A stretch of DNA of 64,000 bases from JADCCX01 sp051649305. Its GTDB lineage: Bacteria; Pseudomonadota; Alphaproteobacteria; Rhizobiales; Beijerinckiaceae. The stretch is taken from assembly GCA_051649305.1 (NCBI GenBank), contig JBOFGV010000048.1:1-64000 (forward strand). Direction: 5' to 3'. The position numbers were made by a program, and so were the translations under genes. The notes beneath the pieces were generated by a model, which ran no database searches, was not told the DNA's origin, and saw only the letters and a program-made list of their open reading frames with translations. Within the stretch, counting starts at the first letter, position 1. Each line of letters starts with the position of its first letter. Below, piece after piece: positions 35,326-45,601 of the stretch.

Positions 35326-36118
35326 ACAAAAGCATCGGCAGGACAGGCAACAAAAAAAGGACGCCGGAGCATCCGCCGATTTCCGCTGTAATCCAAAACA
35401 GCATAGTTTCAAAGAAACATGGAATATAAAATACACTGGCGAGTTGGAATTGATCTTGGCACAAATTCGCGCGGCTATTGCAGCCCCGCCGAAATAAAAT
35501 GAAAAGCAGCGTAACCCCGTCCAATTTTTCGGAGCAAGGTCAGTGCTCGCCACGCCTAAACTATGGCCGTTGCAACAGCGATCTCAACGATGCGCGTTCA
35601 TGCGTCAAAGAGAGCATTACTCCGCAGCCAGCGGCACCTGAACGACGGCTTGTGGCACATCATAGTTTTGCAGATCCTTCTCTTTTTTCCTGTCTTTCAA
35701 CACCCTCGGCAGGGGACTCATGTAAGGCATTTAAGCGATTGCGTTGCAGCAACAACAGGCTTGATTGCAGCAAGGTAGTTGCTGTCCCATCTCGCCTGCA
35801 AGCGATATAAGCGCACATCCATCACGGCCACCACCAATTACACCTTTGGAGAATGGCCCTCTGTCACGCAACACTGCGACATCATCGCGACCGGCAACGA
35901 CAGCGGGTGCTTAAAGAACTGCAGACGAAGTCTAACAGCCCGGTCAAGATCGAGCTTTTCCTCAAGCCATTGCTTGCAGTTTATCAGGGCGATGCTGTTC
36001 GGTTGTATCAAGGTTTCCTGCATGCCGATGGTTTAAAAATTGTGGACAGCACCACAGGCCTTAAACTCTCTCTACTGTTCTAGCATACAAGCGACGGAAG
36101 GGCTTGCAGATCGCATGT
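35326..36118. other. Long intergenic stretch without a recognisable gene
   Basis: Almost 800 bp between the second ATPase and the convergent exopolysaccharide cluster. Short open frames occur on both strands, but none has a good start signal, a convincing family match or consistent codon use. It may be decayed accessory DNA. Confidence 0.6.
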
Positions 36119-37093
36119 TCAGTGCGTGCCAGTTGCCGCTTCAAGCGCCAGGGCAAGCCGCAGGCAGCTCTCGACATCAACTGGGCCGCGTGGCCGAAGA
36201 TCAATCCTATCCATCGGCGTCGGCCATGCGCCGTTGCGAGAACGCTCAAGATTACCGCTGTCGATTCCTGCGATATCAAGTCCCAGTTCGATGACTGCTT
36301 TGACATCAGGGTCAACCGTTTCCATATCGCGTCGGGCACGGGCTGCCACGTTGCACAGTACGTTCATTGCAGCATCGGGAAGCGGTGCCTCACGACCCTC
36401 GATTTTCCAGCCAAGCCAAGCAGCGGCGGTCATCCATTGCCGAAGCTCTGGATCAACTGTCAGGATGTATCCCGCGTTGAACCCGGAAAAGAGCGAGAAC
36501 AGCATGGCCTGTAACGGCATCAGGGCCTCGGCCGGGCCTGTTGTTTCACCGGGGGCAACAGGCATGCCTTTTGACTGGGTTGCCAGGTGACGTTCGAGTT
36601 GCTGCAGTGCCACAACTGCCAGCCAGTGAACGGCAAGATCCAACGTAAGGTCATGTACCCGGCGCTCTTTGCCGAAGGGCAAACCCAGACCATCGGAAAT
36701 GCGTGACAGGAGCTGCCACCGCGACCGCCGACGGTCCCCGCTCAAACGCAACCGACCCTCGGAGGCCTCCAGCGCAAGCCATTGACCAGCATGCAGGCCA
36801 ATGGCTACACCGGCGCGTTTCAGCACCTCCGAAGTCTCGGCATAAGCCACCATTCGGCGCTCAAGCCGCGAACTGACCATCGCTGTCATCCTGTCAATCG
36901 CCTCATGGCGCGCGGAGCCCATGGCGCGTGCCACGAGATTGACATCAAGCACCGGCAATTCCTCATCTTCGATCGTGCGCCAGTTTGCCGGATACTGGAG
37001 CTGCTGTTCGGTCAAGGCCGAAGCATATGTACTGGTCGTCAGGAGACCGCCGCGCCAATCACTTGTCATTTGAAACTCCTTTTCATTATGCAT
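36119..37093 (-). CDS. Unrecognised soluble protein at the end of the exopolysaccharide cluster
   Basis: A 324-residue protein of mixed alpha-helical character with no signal peptide and no membrane segment. An alternative start at 37069 would remove eight residues. I recognise no domain. It has an arginine-rich middle (GDRRRSRWQLLSRI near residue 125). The gene lies 2 bp beyond the stop of the polymerase gene and in the same direction, so it is probably co-transcribed with the polysaccharide genes; a direct role in export or regulation is only a guess. Confidence 0.65.
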   Translation of the reverse strand: MHNEKEFQMTSDWRGGLLTTSTYASALTEQQLQYPANWRTIEDEELPVLDVNLVARAMGSARHEAIDRMTAMVSSRLERRMVAYAETSEVLKRAGVAIGLHAGQWLALEASEGRLRLSGDRRRSRWQLLSRISDGLGLPFGKERRVHDLTLDLAVHWLAVVALQQLERHLATQSKGMPVAPGETTGPAEALMPLQAMLFSLFSGFNAGYILTVDPELRQWMTAAAWLGWKIEGREAPLPDAAMNVLCNVAARARRDMETVDPDVKAVIELGLDIAGIDSGNLERSRNGAWPTPMDRIDLRPRGPVDVESCLRLALALEAATGTH

Positions 37094-37095
37094 TT

Positions 37096-38529
37096 TCAGA
37101 TTGCCCCTGCCATAATCTGACGCCCTGGCATGGGTCTGGCAGCCGCTGCTGGCACGGACACCGGATGTGTGCGCCGTGCCGTGGCAACAGCCGCCAGTGC
37201 GAAAAACGGCAAGCCGAGATCAATGAAGCTGCCCGCGATGGATGCTGCCACGCAAAGACCAAAGCAGGCGGATCTGGCTGCTGCACGAACCGCCTCCGAC
37301 AAAGGGTCGCCAAGGGGAGGTTGGGGGAGCGCCAGCGTCTGGAGAAGAAAGATACCGTAGCCGACAACGCCAACGATACCGATGCTCCCGAACACGGCCA
37401 GAATAAAACTGGAGGCGCGAACACTTCCAACGCCAGCTCCAAGCCCATAGGTTTCAACAAAATTGGTCAACGCCTGACGGTTCCAGGCGACGCGCGTCAC
37501 GCCTGAGTCAGTCCCAAGCTTTGTAAAAAGGGTCTTCTCGATCAATGTTGTCACAGTTGTCCAAATCTCCTGATTCATCGCCATGCCCAAGATGAGCAGC
37601 AAGACGACGATGGGCGCAAGAAAGACAAAGACCAGCGTGTTAGCCGGGACAGGCCCGCGCAACACGCCAGTCACAGACATTGCACCAAATGCCCCAAGAC
37701 ATGCCGCAAGGCCGGCATAGGCCGTCGTCGAGGTTGAAAAGGCTAGGGCAAGCGCCGACAGAAGCGCGACCGCTCCCGCTGTTCCGGGATAGACGCCTGC
37801 GAGCCAGAGGCGGCCTGCAAAGCCGAACATGCCAAGCGTCGCATAGGCGTAGGCGGAAGCCTCGGGAAACGAACCAACAAGCCGCTTGAAGCCCATGACC
37901 TCGGCATCATTGAGCATCCGGTAGCTTGCATTTCGCATGAAGGCCAGCATCTCGGTGGTGCCGGTCTAGAACGTCACCAGGTCAAGCACGCCAAAGAGCA
38001 GATTGGCGATGCCGCATGTCAGTCCGGCCACGGCAACGACCCGGAATGCTCCCTGTCGTTGCATGAAAGTCGCGAAAACAAGGAAGCACACAAAGCTCCC
38101 GACAAAGTAGATCGTCTGCGTGATGTTTCCAGAAACCGGCCCAAGTGGCACGAGGATAATACCGGGCCCTGCATCCGTGCGCGCAACCGCATACACGTAG
38201 GTCAGCCCGGCAAAGAGTCGCGGCATGAAGATCGCAGAGAAACAGGTGTAGACTGTGGTGATCAGCAGCCAGAAGCCAGGCCCGGGGTACGCCATAGCGC
38301 GCCGCGCACTGCCAAAATCCTGAGCCGACAGAAGTATCTTCAGCGCAAGGAACCCGAGCAGGAGATGAGCTGGCGGAATATTGGCCGAGCCCATCGCCGG
38401 GAGTGTGACGGCAGCAGTTGCACCAAGCAGCGTTGCCACGAAGAAAATCGGAAGGGCGAAGGCAATCGGCCTCAACAGAACAAGGAGCCCGCCGGCAAGC
38501 GTGATGAAGCCAAAGATCTCGATGTTCAT
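37096..38529 (-). pseudogene. Wzy/O-antigen-ligase-like polysaccharide polymerase interrupted by an in-frame amber codon
   Basis: Read as one gene from ATG 38529 to 37096 this would be a membrane protein of about 477 residues with around ten hydrophobic segments, the topology of Wzy polymerases and O-antigen ligases. Codon 188 is TAG (37966-37968) and the frame continues without shift on both sides. Upstream: MNIEIFGFITLAGGLLVLL to LVTF. Downstream: TGTTEMLAFMRNASYRML to the end. A restart at ATG 37950 would give a 284-residue C-terminal half. The start overlaps the stop of the glycosyltransferase gene. One base change or sequencing error would explain the stop. Confidence 0.72.
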
Positions 38530-39836
38530 TGCAATGCCGCCAGTAAAGGCACACTGCCGGGTATCGGCAGCACCTCTGGCGCAGCCATGGCCAGCCGACT
38601 TGCATAGAGGGCCAGCAAGGCATCGCACCAGCTCTCGGGCGTGTGCGCCAGGGATCCTGCATGGCTGAAACCTGCGCGGCTCATGCCAGCGATCAGGGCG
38701 TCATCATGCATCAGATCGGTCAGCAGCGCTGCAAGTGCTGCTTCGTTGCCAGGGTCAACAGGCATGCCCGCGCCGACTTCTGCAATCTCCCCGCTGATCA
38801 GTGCCTGGTTTGAAATTACGACAGGAATGCCGCTCATGGCCGCTTCCAGCGCCACAAGCCCAAAGGTCTCGCGCCAGCGTGACGGCAAAACGAAAACGCG
38901 TGCGTTGCGAACAAGCCCCGCCACCTGCTCCCGGCTCTGCCAGCCATGGAATGTGACATCAGGAAATGACGCTTTCAGCTCTGCAAACAGCGGCCCATCA
39001 CCGATGACGGAAAGCGCTGTGCCAGACATTGTGGCTGCCCGGCAGAGCACATCGACACCCTTGTCCAGTTCAAGCCGCCCAACGAAGAACGCGCGACGGT
39101 TCTTTTCTGCCTCGAGCCTTGTCGTCGACCAGGGGGTCACAGGATTGCGCAACACCTTGATGGCGCGCTCGTCAACACCACCCCTTGCAAGATAAGGGAT
39201 CATGCCATCGTGAACAGCTATAACAGTGGAGTCTGTCTCGCGAAAGTCAGCCACGGCGCGTCGAACACCCGTCCGCGCCACACGCCACAACTTGTGCACC
39301 ATGTGGCGTTTGTCGCAGGCGGTCGCGATGCAGGATGTGGACAGCGGTGACCGTTCGCAGGGCTCGCCACGCTGGAAATCAAAGTAACCCCCGTTCGGAC
39401 AAACCAGAAAGTAGTCATGGATTGACAGGAAAAGGCGGTTGCTGCGTGCCAGCAGCGGCGCAAGCACAGAAGGCGAAAGAAACTTATGCCAGTTGTGCAG
39501 ATGATAAACTGTCCGATTATCATCGTTTGCAGCAATCCATCGTTCAAGCGCCGCCCTCGTGCGCGGATCATAAAGGCCGCGCAAGGCCGCCGAGCCCCGC
39601 CCGCCGTCCATAATGTGCTTCCCGCCAAGGCATTCGACACTGACGCCACTTTCGGTGAGCGGTGATTGATCTGCGTTATCCCCTGTCAGGAATGTGACAG
39701 GGATGCCACGCGCTGCGATGAGCTCTGCGCAGTTGATAGCAATTTGCGCAGCACCTCCGCTGCGCACACTGTCGTCATTGATGACGACCACGCGGCTTGG
39801 AAGGAAAGCTTCAGCTTGCTGGCCCTGGGCGATCAT
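38526..39836 (-). CDS. Glycosyltransferase family 4 protein
   Basis: A 436-residue GT-B enzyme. The N-terminal domain has the acceptor-side loop DDSVRSGGAAQIAINCAE; the C-terminal domain has FFVGRLELDKGVDVL near residue 245 and the E-x7-E type donor site FGLVALEAAMSGIPVVIS near 325. It should add a sugar to the lipid-linked repeat unit at the cytoplasmic face. It overlaps the upstream GT2 gene and the polymerase gene by 4 nt each. Confidence 0.88.
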   Translation of the reverse strand: MIAQGQQAEAFLPSRVVVINDDSVRSGGAAQIAINCAELIAARGIPVTFLTGDNADQSPLTESGVSVECLGGKHIMDGGRGSAALRGLYDPRTRAALERWIAANDDNRTVYHLHNWHKFLSPSVLAPLLARSNRLFLSIHDYFLVCPNGGYFDFQRGEPCERSPLSTSCIATACDKRHMVHKLWRVARTGVRRAVADFRETDSTVIAVHDGMIPYLARGGVDERAIKVLRNPVTPWSTTRLEAEKNRRAFFVGRLELDKGVDVLCRAATMSGTALSVIGDGPLFAELKASFPDVTFHGWQSREQVAGLVRNARVFVLPSRWRETFGLVALEAAMSGIPVVISNQALISGEIAEVGAGMPVDPGNEAALAALLTDLMHDDALIAGMSRAGFSHAGSLAHTPESWCDALLALYASRLAMAAPEVLPIPGSVPLLAALQ

Positions 39837-40747
39837 AGCAGCGCTGCACCTTCAGGCCTGAGGCGGCCCCGGACAAGATCGCTGATCGCCTTCATGTTCC
39901 CCGACAAACGTCCGCTGCGATCGATATGCGGCTCTGGCTTGAGCGCGAGCACGAGATTGGCGGTCAGGTTTCGCGCCATGAGTTTGAAAGCGATCGACCT
40001 GGCACAGCGATGCTTGCCCATGAGATAGACAGGGTTGGCTATCTGCGAGTACCCCAACTTGAGACCCGACTGGCGGCCGCCCTTGACACCGAGATGGACG
40101 CCGCGCGTCGCATCTGAGCGGACGATCCGACCGTTGCCCGCAATGGCGCGACTGAAGTCGACGTCCTCCAGCCAGCCGTACAACGGCAGTCGCTCATCAA
40201 AGATAGCGCCCGTTCTGCGCAAAGAATCCAATCGCACAGCCATGTTGCAACCGTAGGCATTGTAGACGTCATGTAGGTTGCTGCGGGCGATGTCGTCTGC
40301 GGGTGTCAGCTTCCCGATCAGCGAGCGGGCATAGTCCGGTGAATAGCCCGGCGTCTTGATGCCGTCAGCCATAACCAGTCCGGTTGACATGACGACATCC
40401 TGATGTGTCTCAAAGAGCCGCATGACCTCCTCGAGATAGTCGGGGGCTGGAAAGAAGTCGTCATCAAAGAATACCAGCACATCGTTCGGACCGGCATCCA
40501 CCAGGGTTGAACGGATAATGACGTTACGCTGCACCGTAAGCCCACGCGGACCTTTGATAATCGACAGGTTGCATTGTCCAAAAGCCACATTCGCAGCATC
40601 TGCCCCATCAGGGACACAAACGACAATCCGATCGGGCAACCGCGTCTGCCGGCCAAGTTCCGCGATGGTTTCACCAAGCGTTTCCGGTCGGCCCGCACTG
40701 GCAATTCCGACAATGAGATGGGGTGATGAAGAGCTGGAATCACTCAT
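39833..40747 (-). CDS. Glycosyltransferase family 2 protein
   Basis: Start ATG 40747 (product of about 304 residues); the upstream extension of the frame is arginine-rich and lies inside the export gene. The N-terminus LIVGIASAGRPETLGETIAELG is a GT-A nucleotide-sugar fold, and VLVFFDDDFFPAPDYLEE near residue 100 contains the DxD metal site. A C-terminal GWLEDVDFSRAIA block (ED motif) is typical of inverting GT2 enzymes. Confidence 0.88.
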   Translation of the reverse strand: MSDSSSSSPHLIVGIASAGRPETLGETIAELGRQTRLPDRIVVCVPDGADAANVAFGQCNLSIIKGPRGLTVQRNVIIRSTLVDAGPNDVLVFFDDDFFPAPDYLEEVMRLFETHQDVVMSTGLVMADGIKTPGYSPDYARSLIGKLTPADDIARSNLHDVYNAYGCNMAVRLDSLRRTGAIFDERLPLYGWLEDVDFSRAIAGNGRIVRSDATRGVHLGVKGGRQSGLKLGYSQIANPVYLMGKHRCARSIAFKLMARNLTANLVLALKPEPHIDRSGRLSGNMKAISDLVRGRLRPEGAALL

Positions 40748-40754
40748 GAAGCAC

Positions 40755-42074
40755 CTATCGAACAAGCAATGGTTGCAGCGGGGAGCCCTCTGAAGGAGAG
40801 AGCGGCGGCGGAGATGGACGTTCGACCTTGACGACGTCGCCCGGCAGCACAAAGTCTGTCTCCTGGACAGCCTCCGTCGTGATGGCATCGATCTGACGGC
40901 GTTGAATAAAGAAGCGTGCCTGCGGTAGCTGCTCGAACATACGGCCGAGCATTGCCTGCGGCGCAAGGATTTCCGCCTCAAACACAAGCTTCTGCGCGGT
41001 GTCGATGCGCTCGGACAAGGATCCGATGCGCGTCTGCGCTTCACGGAGCTGATCAAGCGACTCCGTGCGGCGCAAGGTCTGCAGGTCGATCACCTGTCGA
41101 TCAGTTCGACTGATCTCCTGATTGGCACGCAGCAAAGCCAGGCTGGTGTCGAGCTTCTGGCTTTCGTACTGCGCTGTATTCTGCTCCAGCGCGAGGCGGC
41201 GCGTGCTGACGGCCAGACCGCGAGACACGAGATCGCTGACACTTTCGAGCTCGCGCCTCCCAAGGTTGAGCTGGCGGTCCAGTGCCACGGTTTTCTCGCG
41301 AAGCACGTCCACCTCCCTGCGGTAGAGCTGCTGCGTCTGTCGCAAGGCAGCAATCTGTGATTCAAGGCTTGCCTGACGCGTTCGGAAGATCTCACGCTCT
41401 TCTTTCAGGATCGACTCAATCGCCCCGTCCATTCCCTTGGCGATATCCTCCGGAAACAGGATTTCCGGACGGCGCTCGATTTCCGATTGCAGGCGCGCAC
41501 GCCGCGCGACCAAGGCAATCCGCTCAACTTCAAGCATGCGGATGTCGCCACGGCTCACCAGCGCCTCGCGCCCGAAGCGCAGAATCCCCGGATCCGCAGA
41601 CCGGTACAGTCCGCCAGCGATGCTGACGGCCTGAATGACTGTCAACCCTGGCCGGTAGGGAAACTCACCCGGCCGCGCAACATGGCCGGTAATGAAGAAT
41701 GGCCGATGATCCAGGATCTCGACCGTTGTCGAGGGTGTTTGCAAGAGACCCGCCGATTGGCGCAGACGATCAGAAATGGCCGAGGCGAGCTCTGCCGTGG
41801 TCAGGCCGACAGCCTTGACTTCACCGACCAGGGGCACAGCAACCGATCCCGAAGCGCCGACCACGTAGTCTCCGGTCAGAGATTCCCAGTGGTGCACCTC
41901 GCCTTTCGCAGGCCTCCATTCATTGATGCGTATTTTCAACTTGTCGCGGGCACCAAGGCGATAGATCTCTTCACCCGCGGCATCCCCAACAAACTGAGGG
42001 GAAATGGCCACAGTGAGCATGACGACCATCAGCGAACGAACAAAAGCTGCTGGACTGCGAACCGCGGTCATCAT
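40755..42074 (-). CDS. Polysaccharide export protein (Wza/ExoF-like outer-membrane or periplasmic component)
   Basis: A 439-residue protein with a signal peptide (residues 1-35), the Poly_export domain (YRLGARDKLKIRINEW at about 38-53 and GDYVVGASGSVAVPLVGEVKA), an SLBB-type segment (FFITGHVARPGEFPYRPGL) and a long coiled coil from about residue 200 to 370. This is the ExoF arrangement of rhizobia. It overlaps the co-polymerase gene by 4 nt. Confidence 0.88.
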   Translation of the reverse strand: MMTAVRSPAAFVRSLMVVMLTVAISPQFVGDAAGEEIYRLGARDKLKIRINEWRPAKGEVHHWESLTGDYVVGASGSVAVPLVGEVKAVGLTTAELASAISDRLRQSAGLLQTPSTTVEILDHRPFFITGHVARPGEFPYRPGLTVIQAVSIAGGLYRSADPGILRFGREALVSRGDIRMLEVERIALVARRARLQSEIERRPEILFPEDIAKGMDGAIESILKEEREIFRTRQASLESQIAALRQTQQLYRREVDVLREKTVALDRQLNLGRRELESVSDLVSRGLAVSTRRLALEQNTAQYESQKLDTSLALLRANQEISRTDRQVIDLQTLRRTESLDQLREAQTRIGSLSERIDTAQKLVFEAEILAPQAMLGRMFEQLPQARFFIQRRQIDAITTEAVQETDFVLPGDVVKVERPSPPPLSPSEGSPLQPLLVR

Positions 42075-43876
42075 ACTTCTGACCCCTTGTTCACCAGAAC
42101 CGCGATCAAACCAGCATTCGCCCGCTCGAGTTGCTCGACTGCATCCTGAACATCGCCAATGATCGTGGCACCGCAGGCAGCGACCACAATCATTACATCC
42201 AGATGTCCTGCGACTGCACGCGCGTCTGAAACGTGCCCCAATGCAGGCAGGTCAAAGATGGTGATGTCGAACATCTTCCTCAGTGAATCGATCAGGGCAC
42301 GCATGCGCGGCGAGCCAAGCATATCGGCCCCGGCAAATGCGCCTTCCGTTATGCCAACTGGCATGAATTCAGCTTTGGTACCGGGCACAAGCATAAAGCC
42401 TGGCGCGGTAATTCCGGCATGATCCTGTCGCAGAAGATTAAGCAGACCACCTTGTATTCCGGGGCGGGTATCTTCGGGCTTGACCGGAACGGCTGCCGAC
42501 ATGCCGGAAAACTCACGCGTGAGAAACGAGTCACGGACATTGCCATCAATCAACAGGGTGCGGACCCCAGCCGCTGCATAAAGGGCAGCCAGGCTAGCAG
42601 CCACCGTCGACACGCCTACACCGCGCTCAACAGAGGTGACACCAATGCAGCGGGTTGGCTTGGTCAACCCTGCGACATCAATCGACACCTTGGCACTGCG
42701 CAATGCGTCCCCGAAAGGCGAATAACTGTCGGCAACCCCGGCCAGAACGGCTGGCGTCTCCTGCTTCTTCCAGAAACGCCATTTGCGGTTGACCGCAACC
42801 GGCACAACAGCAACTGGACCCAGTCCACCGCGGCGCGGCCGATGGGATGTGCCAATGAGTGGCAGATCAGCAGCGAAAGCAATGCCCGGCAGCCGACGCA
42901 CAGCAGTCGCACTTCGCACACTGCGATCATTGCCGTGGAGCATAGCGGCAAGACCAACACCGACAAGCAATCCGGCAAGCACCGCCATTGCCAATACAAG
43001 CTTTGTACGGGGCGTGTTCTTTCCAAGCGGCGTTGTCGCAGGCGTGATGACACGTGCATTCGTCACGGCAAGGGACTGTTTTTGCGCTGTCTCCGTCAGT
43101 TTCTGCAGCATGTTTTCCTGCAGCTTCCTGTAACTCTGGACGCGGCTGTCCAATTCAGCCAGATGCGTTTCAGCGTCGATGATGGCAAGCCGGTCTGTGG
43201 GAGAGCTCGCCTCCCGGGTCAGACGAAATTCCTGGACTGCGCGCGCTGCATTGCGCAGCTGTACGCTCATCTCGTCTATGCGGGACTGCAGCCAACGGGT
43301 GCCCTGTTTCGCAGTTTCTGCCCGCGCATCGATCTGGTCCAGCAGGTAGGCTTCGACCACAGCATTCGCGATGCGTGCTGATTTCCCGGCAACCTCAGAG
43401 CGGAATGCAACCTCGATCACGTAGGACTGCCCGATGCGGCGAACCCCAAGTCGCTCTGCGAAATTGCGGATCGACGGTCGCAGGCGTTCTGCCTCGGAGC
43501 CTGGATCGGTCTCGCCGCGAAACTCCGGATCCGCTGTCAGACCAAGCTGGCGTATCACAGCGAGTGAAATACGCTCGGAGCGGATAACCTCGACCTGGCT
43601 CTCGACATGGGCGTTGTCGATCGTCAGATCAAGAAGGCCAGGCTCAAGCATGAATGGCTGCCCCTTCTGGGACTCAATCAAAAGCTGCGTCGTCGCCACA
43701 AAAGTTGGTGTTGCCGTCAGAATATAAACGACTGCAGCGGAAACGAAGATGCTGATGACGCCAAAGACAAGACCCGCATACCGGCGCACCACAGGCGCAA
43801 GATCGGTTACGGAAATGGCTTGAGCAGCCGGAGACATGTCCGCAGCCAACTCGTCCATGGAGCGCTTGTGGAGCAT
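42071..43876 (-). CDS. Wzc/ExoP-like polysaccharide co-polymerase with degenerate BY-kinase domain
   Basis: A 601-residue inner-membrane protein. A Wzz domain with membrane segments near residues 32-55 and 290-310 surrounds a periplasmic coiled-coil region; a cytoplasmic ATPase-like domain follows from about 400. The Walker A loop reads SVERGVGVST (415-424), so the invariant lysine is a valine (V422). Walker A' is LLIDGNVRD, with asparagine where a second aspartate is usual. The C-terminus lacks a tyrosine cluster. It probably regulates chain length without BY-kinase activity. The start shares bases with the exoY-like stop. Confidence 0.86.
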   Translation of the reverse strand: MLHKRSMDELAADMSPAAQAISVTDLAPVVRRYAGLVFGVISIFVSAAVVYILTATPTFVATTQLLIESQKGQPFMLEPGLLDLTIDNAHVESQVEVIRSERISLAVIRQLGLTADPEFRGETDPGSEAERLRPSIRNFAERLGVRRIGQSYVIEVAFRSEVAGKSARIANAVVEAYLLDQIDARAETAKQGTRWLQSRIDEMSVQLRNAARAVQEFRLTREASSPTDRLAIIDAETHLAELDSRVQSYRKLQENMLQKLTETAQKQSLAVTNARVITPATTPLGKNTPRTKLVLAMAVLAGLLVGVGLAAMLHGNDRSVRSATAVRRLPGIAFAADLPLIGTSHRPRRGGLGPVAVVPVAVNRKWRFWKKQETPAVLAGVADSYSPFGDALRSAKVSIDVAGLTKPTRCIGVTSVERGVGVSTVAASLAALYAAAGVRTLLIDGNVRDSFLTREFSGMSAAVPVKPEDTRPGIQGGLLNLLRQDHAGITAPGFMLVPGTKAEFMPVGITEGAFAGADMLGSPRMRALIDSLRKMFDITIFDLPALGHVSDARAVAGHLDVMIVVAACGATIIGDVQDAVEQLERANAGLIAVLVNKGSEV

Positions 43877-44541
43877 CAGTATGTTCCTTCGGCTTTCAGG
43901 ACAGCAGGGATCGTCCGCAGGATGATCGAGATGTCACCGCTCATCGACCAGGTCCGCACATACTCCGTGTCAAAGAGAACCCGCATTTCGTAACTGGTGT
44001 CGCTGCGCCCGTTGACTTGCCAGAGACCAGTCAATCCAGGCCGTGCCGCAAGGTAGTCGTCGATGGCTGAGCCATACTTTTCAACTTCCTTTGGAACAAT
44101 CGGTCGAGGACCGACAACACTCATCTGGCCGACAACGATGTTGACGAGCTGCGGCAGTTCATCGACGCTGAGCTGGCGCAAAACCCGCCCGACAGACGTC
44201 ACACGCGGATCATTCTTCAACTTGTGCGTCTGCTCCCATTCGATACGGGCTTCCGCATGGGCAGCAAGGTGCTGTTCGAGCGCTTCCTGCGCATTCACGA
44301 CCATGGTGCGAAACTTGAGGCACGGGAAGAGTCGGCCGCCGTAGCCTACCCGGTTGTGCTGGATGAACAGCGGCCTGCCACTGGTAACCCAGACCAGCAG
44401 AGCCACCCCGATGAACAGGGGACTGAGCACCACCAGGCCGGCGATGGCTGCCACAATGTCAAATGCCCGCTTCGCCACACCACCCAACGGAGTGCTTTCA
44501 TGGGTGTGGCCGAATTGATGTGCTGCTTCTTCAATAGACAT
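43876..44541 (-). CDS. Undecaprenyl-phosphate sugar-phosphate transferase, ExoY type
   Basis: A 221-residue initiating transferase with one N-terminal membrane segment (residues about 28-52). The conserved blocks are KRAFDIVAA, LKFRTMVVNA, DELPQLVNIVVGQMSVVGPRP and RPGLTGLWQVNGRS. It loads the first sugar phosphate onto undecaprenyl phosphate to start the repeat unit. Length and blocks fit ExoY/PssA rather than the longer WbaP or Wca types. Confidence 0.93.
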   Translation of the reverse strand: MSIEEAAHQFGHTHESTPLGGVAKRAFDIVAAIAGLVVLSPLFIGVALLVWVTSGRPLFIQHNRVGYGGRLFPCLKFRTMVVNAQEALEQHLAAHAEARIEWEQTHKLKNDPRVTSVGRVLRQLSVDELPQLVNIVVGQMSVVGPRPIVPKEVEKYGSAIDDYLAARPGLTGLWQVNGRSDTSYEMRVLFDTEYVRTWSMSGDISIILRTIPAVLKAEGTY

Positions 44542-44644
44542 GGCTTGTACCTACGCATTCGTTATGCAGGCCTTTCAATAAAGCCCACCAGGTATAGCCC
44601 CCCCTTCAACAAATTATTTTTTATACTTATTGAAAGACTTTATT

Positions 44645-45451
44645 TTATTGATGATTTTTGTTGTTTACGTACCAACTATCCCACTGCGAGTATTCAGGAA
44701 ATCTCCGCATGAAACCATTGTCGACAAGCAGTTTGTCGATCAGGTTTTCTTGAGGAGTGTTGTTGTGTTCAACCGAGATAAGACTGATGTTGCGCCGTTT
44801 GAAGTCAAAATTTTCAAGAATCTCCAGCTCGCTTCCCTCGGTATCGACTGACAGGTAGTCGATCTGCTCGGGAGCGTTGTATTCTTCCAGCAGGTCGTTG
44901 AGCGACACTGTTTTGACGGGAACCGTTTCGGCGTTGCTGCGGACTGATGCGAAATGATCACGCCCGGACGTGGCATCGATTGAAGACAGCTCAGGATCTT
45001 CCGATGTTGTCAGAAGGGATACGGTATCCCCGCTTTGCGAAAAGACACAACGGAAGTCGATATGGCATTTTCTTGTCTGCTGCAGATCACTTTGCCAGAC
45101 GGGGTTTGGTTCGGCGAGAATTCCGTTCCAGCCAAAAGCAGTTTCAAGCAACCAGGTATTGCTGTTGGTCAGGCCGTTGGTGGCGCCAAACTCCACAAAG
45201 AAGCCATTGCGCTTCTCGCGTGTTTCGAAAGTCACCCAGAGATCCTGTATGATCTGCGATTTCGATGTATCAATATGGTCGAAGACATGCGCAAGGAAGC
45301 GCACCTCATCCACATTGCGCAGGCCCATGATCTCTGGCCTGCGGAGCCGCAGCGCGTTGAATGCTATCTGGCGCGGGCGGGTGTGATCCGCCATTGCAAA
45401 GGCCGCATGGGCGCCAAGCCTCTTGATATTCCGGTTCAATGCGCCAAGCAT
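44645..45451 (-). CDS. FkbM-family SAM-dependent methyltransferase
   Basis: A 268-residue protein. FFVEFGATNGLTNSNTWLLE (near residue 80) is the SAM-binding first motif, LLEEYNAPEQIDYLSVDTEG (near 190) the following acidic strand and ISLISVEHN the third. FkbM methyltransferases often decorate sugars by O-methylation. It is separated from the exoY-like gene by about 100 bp of AT-rich DNA, and its upstream gap contains a divergent promoter region. Confidence 0.85.
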   Translation of the reverse strand: MLGALNRNIKRLGAHAAFAMADHTRPRQIAFNALRLRRPEIMGLRNVDEVRFLAHVFDHIDTSKSQIIQDLWVTFETREKRNGFFVEFGATNGLTNSNTWLLETAFGWNGILAEPNPVWQSDLQQTRKCHIDFRCVFSQSGDTVSLLTTSEDPELSSIDATSGRDHFASVRSNAETVPVKTVSLNDLLEEYNAPEQIDYLSVDTEGSELEILENFDFKRRNISLISVEHNNTPQENLIDKLLVDNGFMRRFPEYSQWDSWYVNNKNHQ

Positions 45452-45601
45452 GGGACAACTCCTGATCCTGGGGCGACAGCGAGGTAAAACTTTGTTAATG
45501 TTGAATGCTGGGGTTCATGTGAGATTAAGGTTTCAGGTGTATTTTTATACAGTGCATCGAATCCTGAATCGTTAGGTTGATGGGCATGGAGTTTAACTGA
45601 T

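Noticed and set aside
35853..36083. Small + strand open frame before the EPS cluster
   Set aside because: No family features, no clear ribosome-binding site and a gene-poor setting; not supported as a gene.
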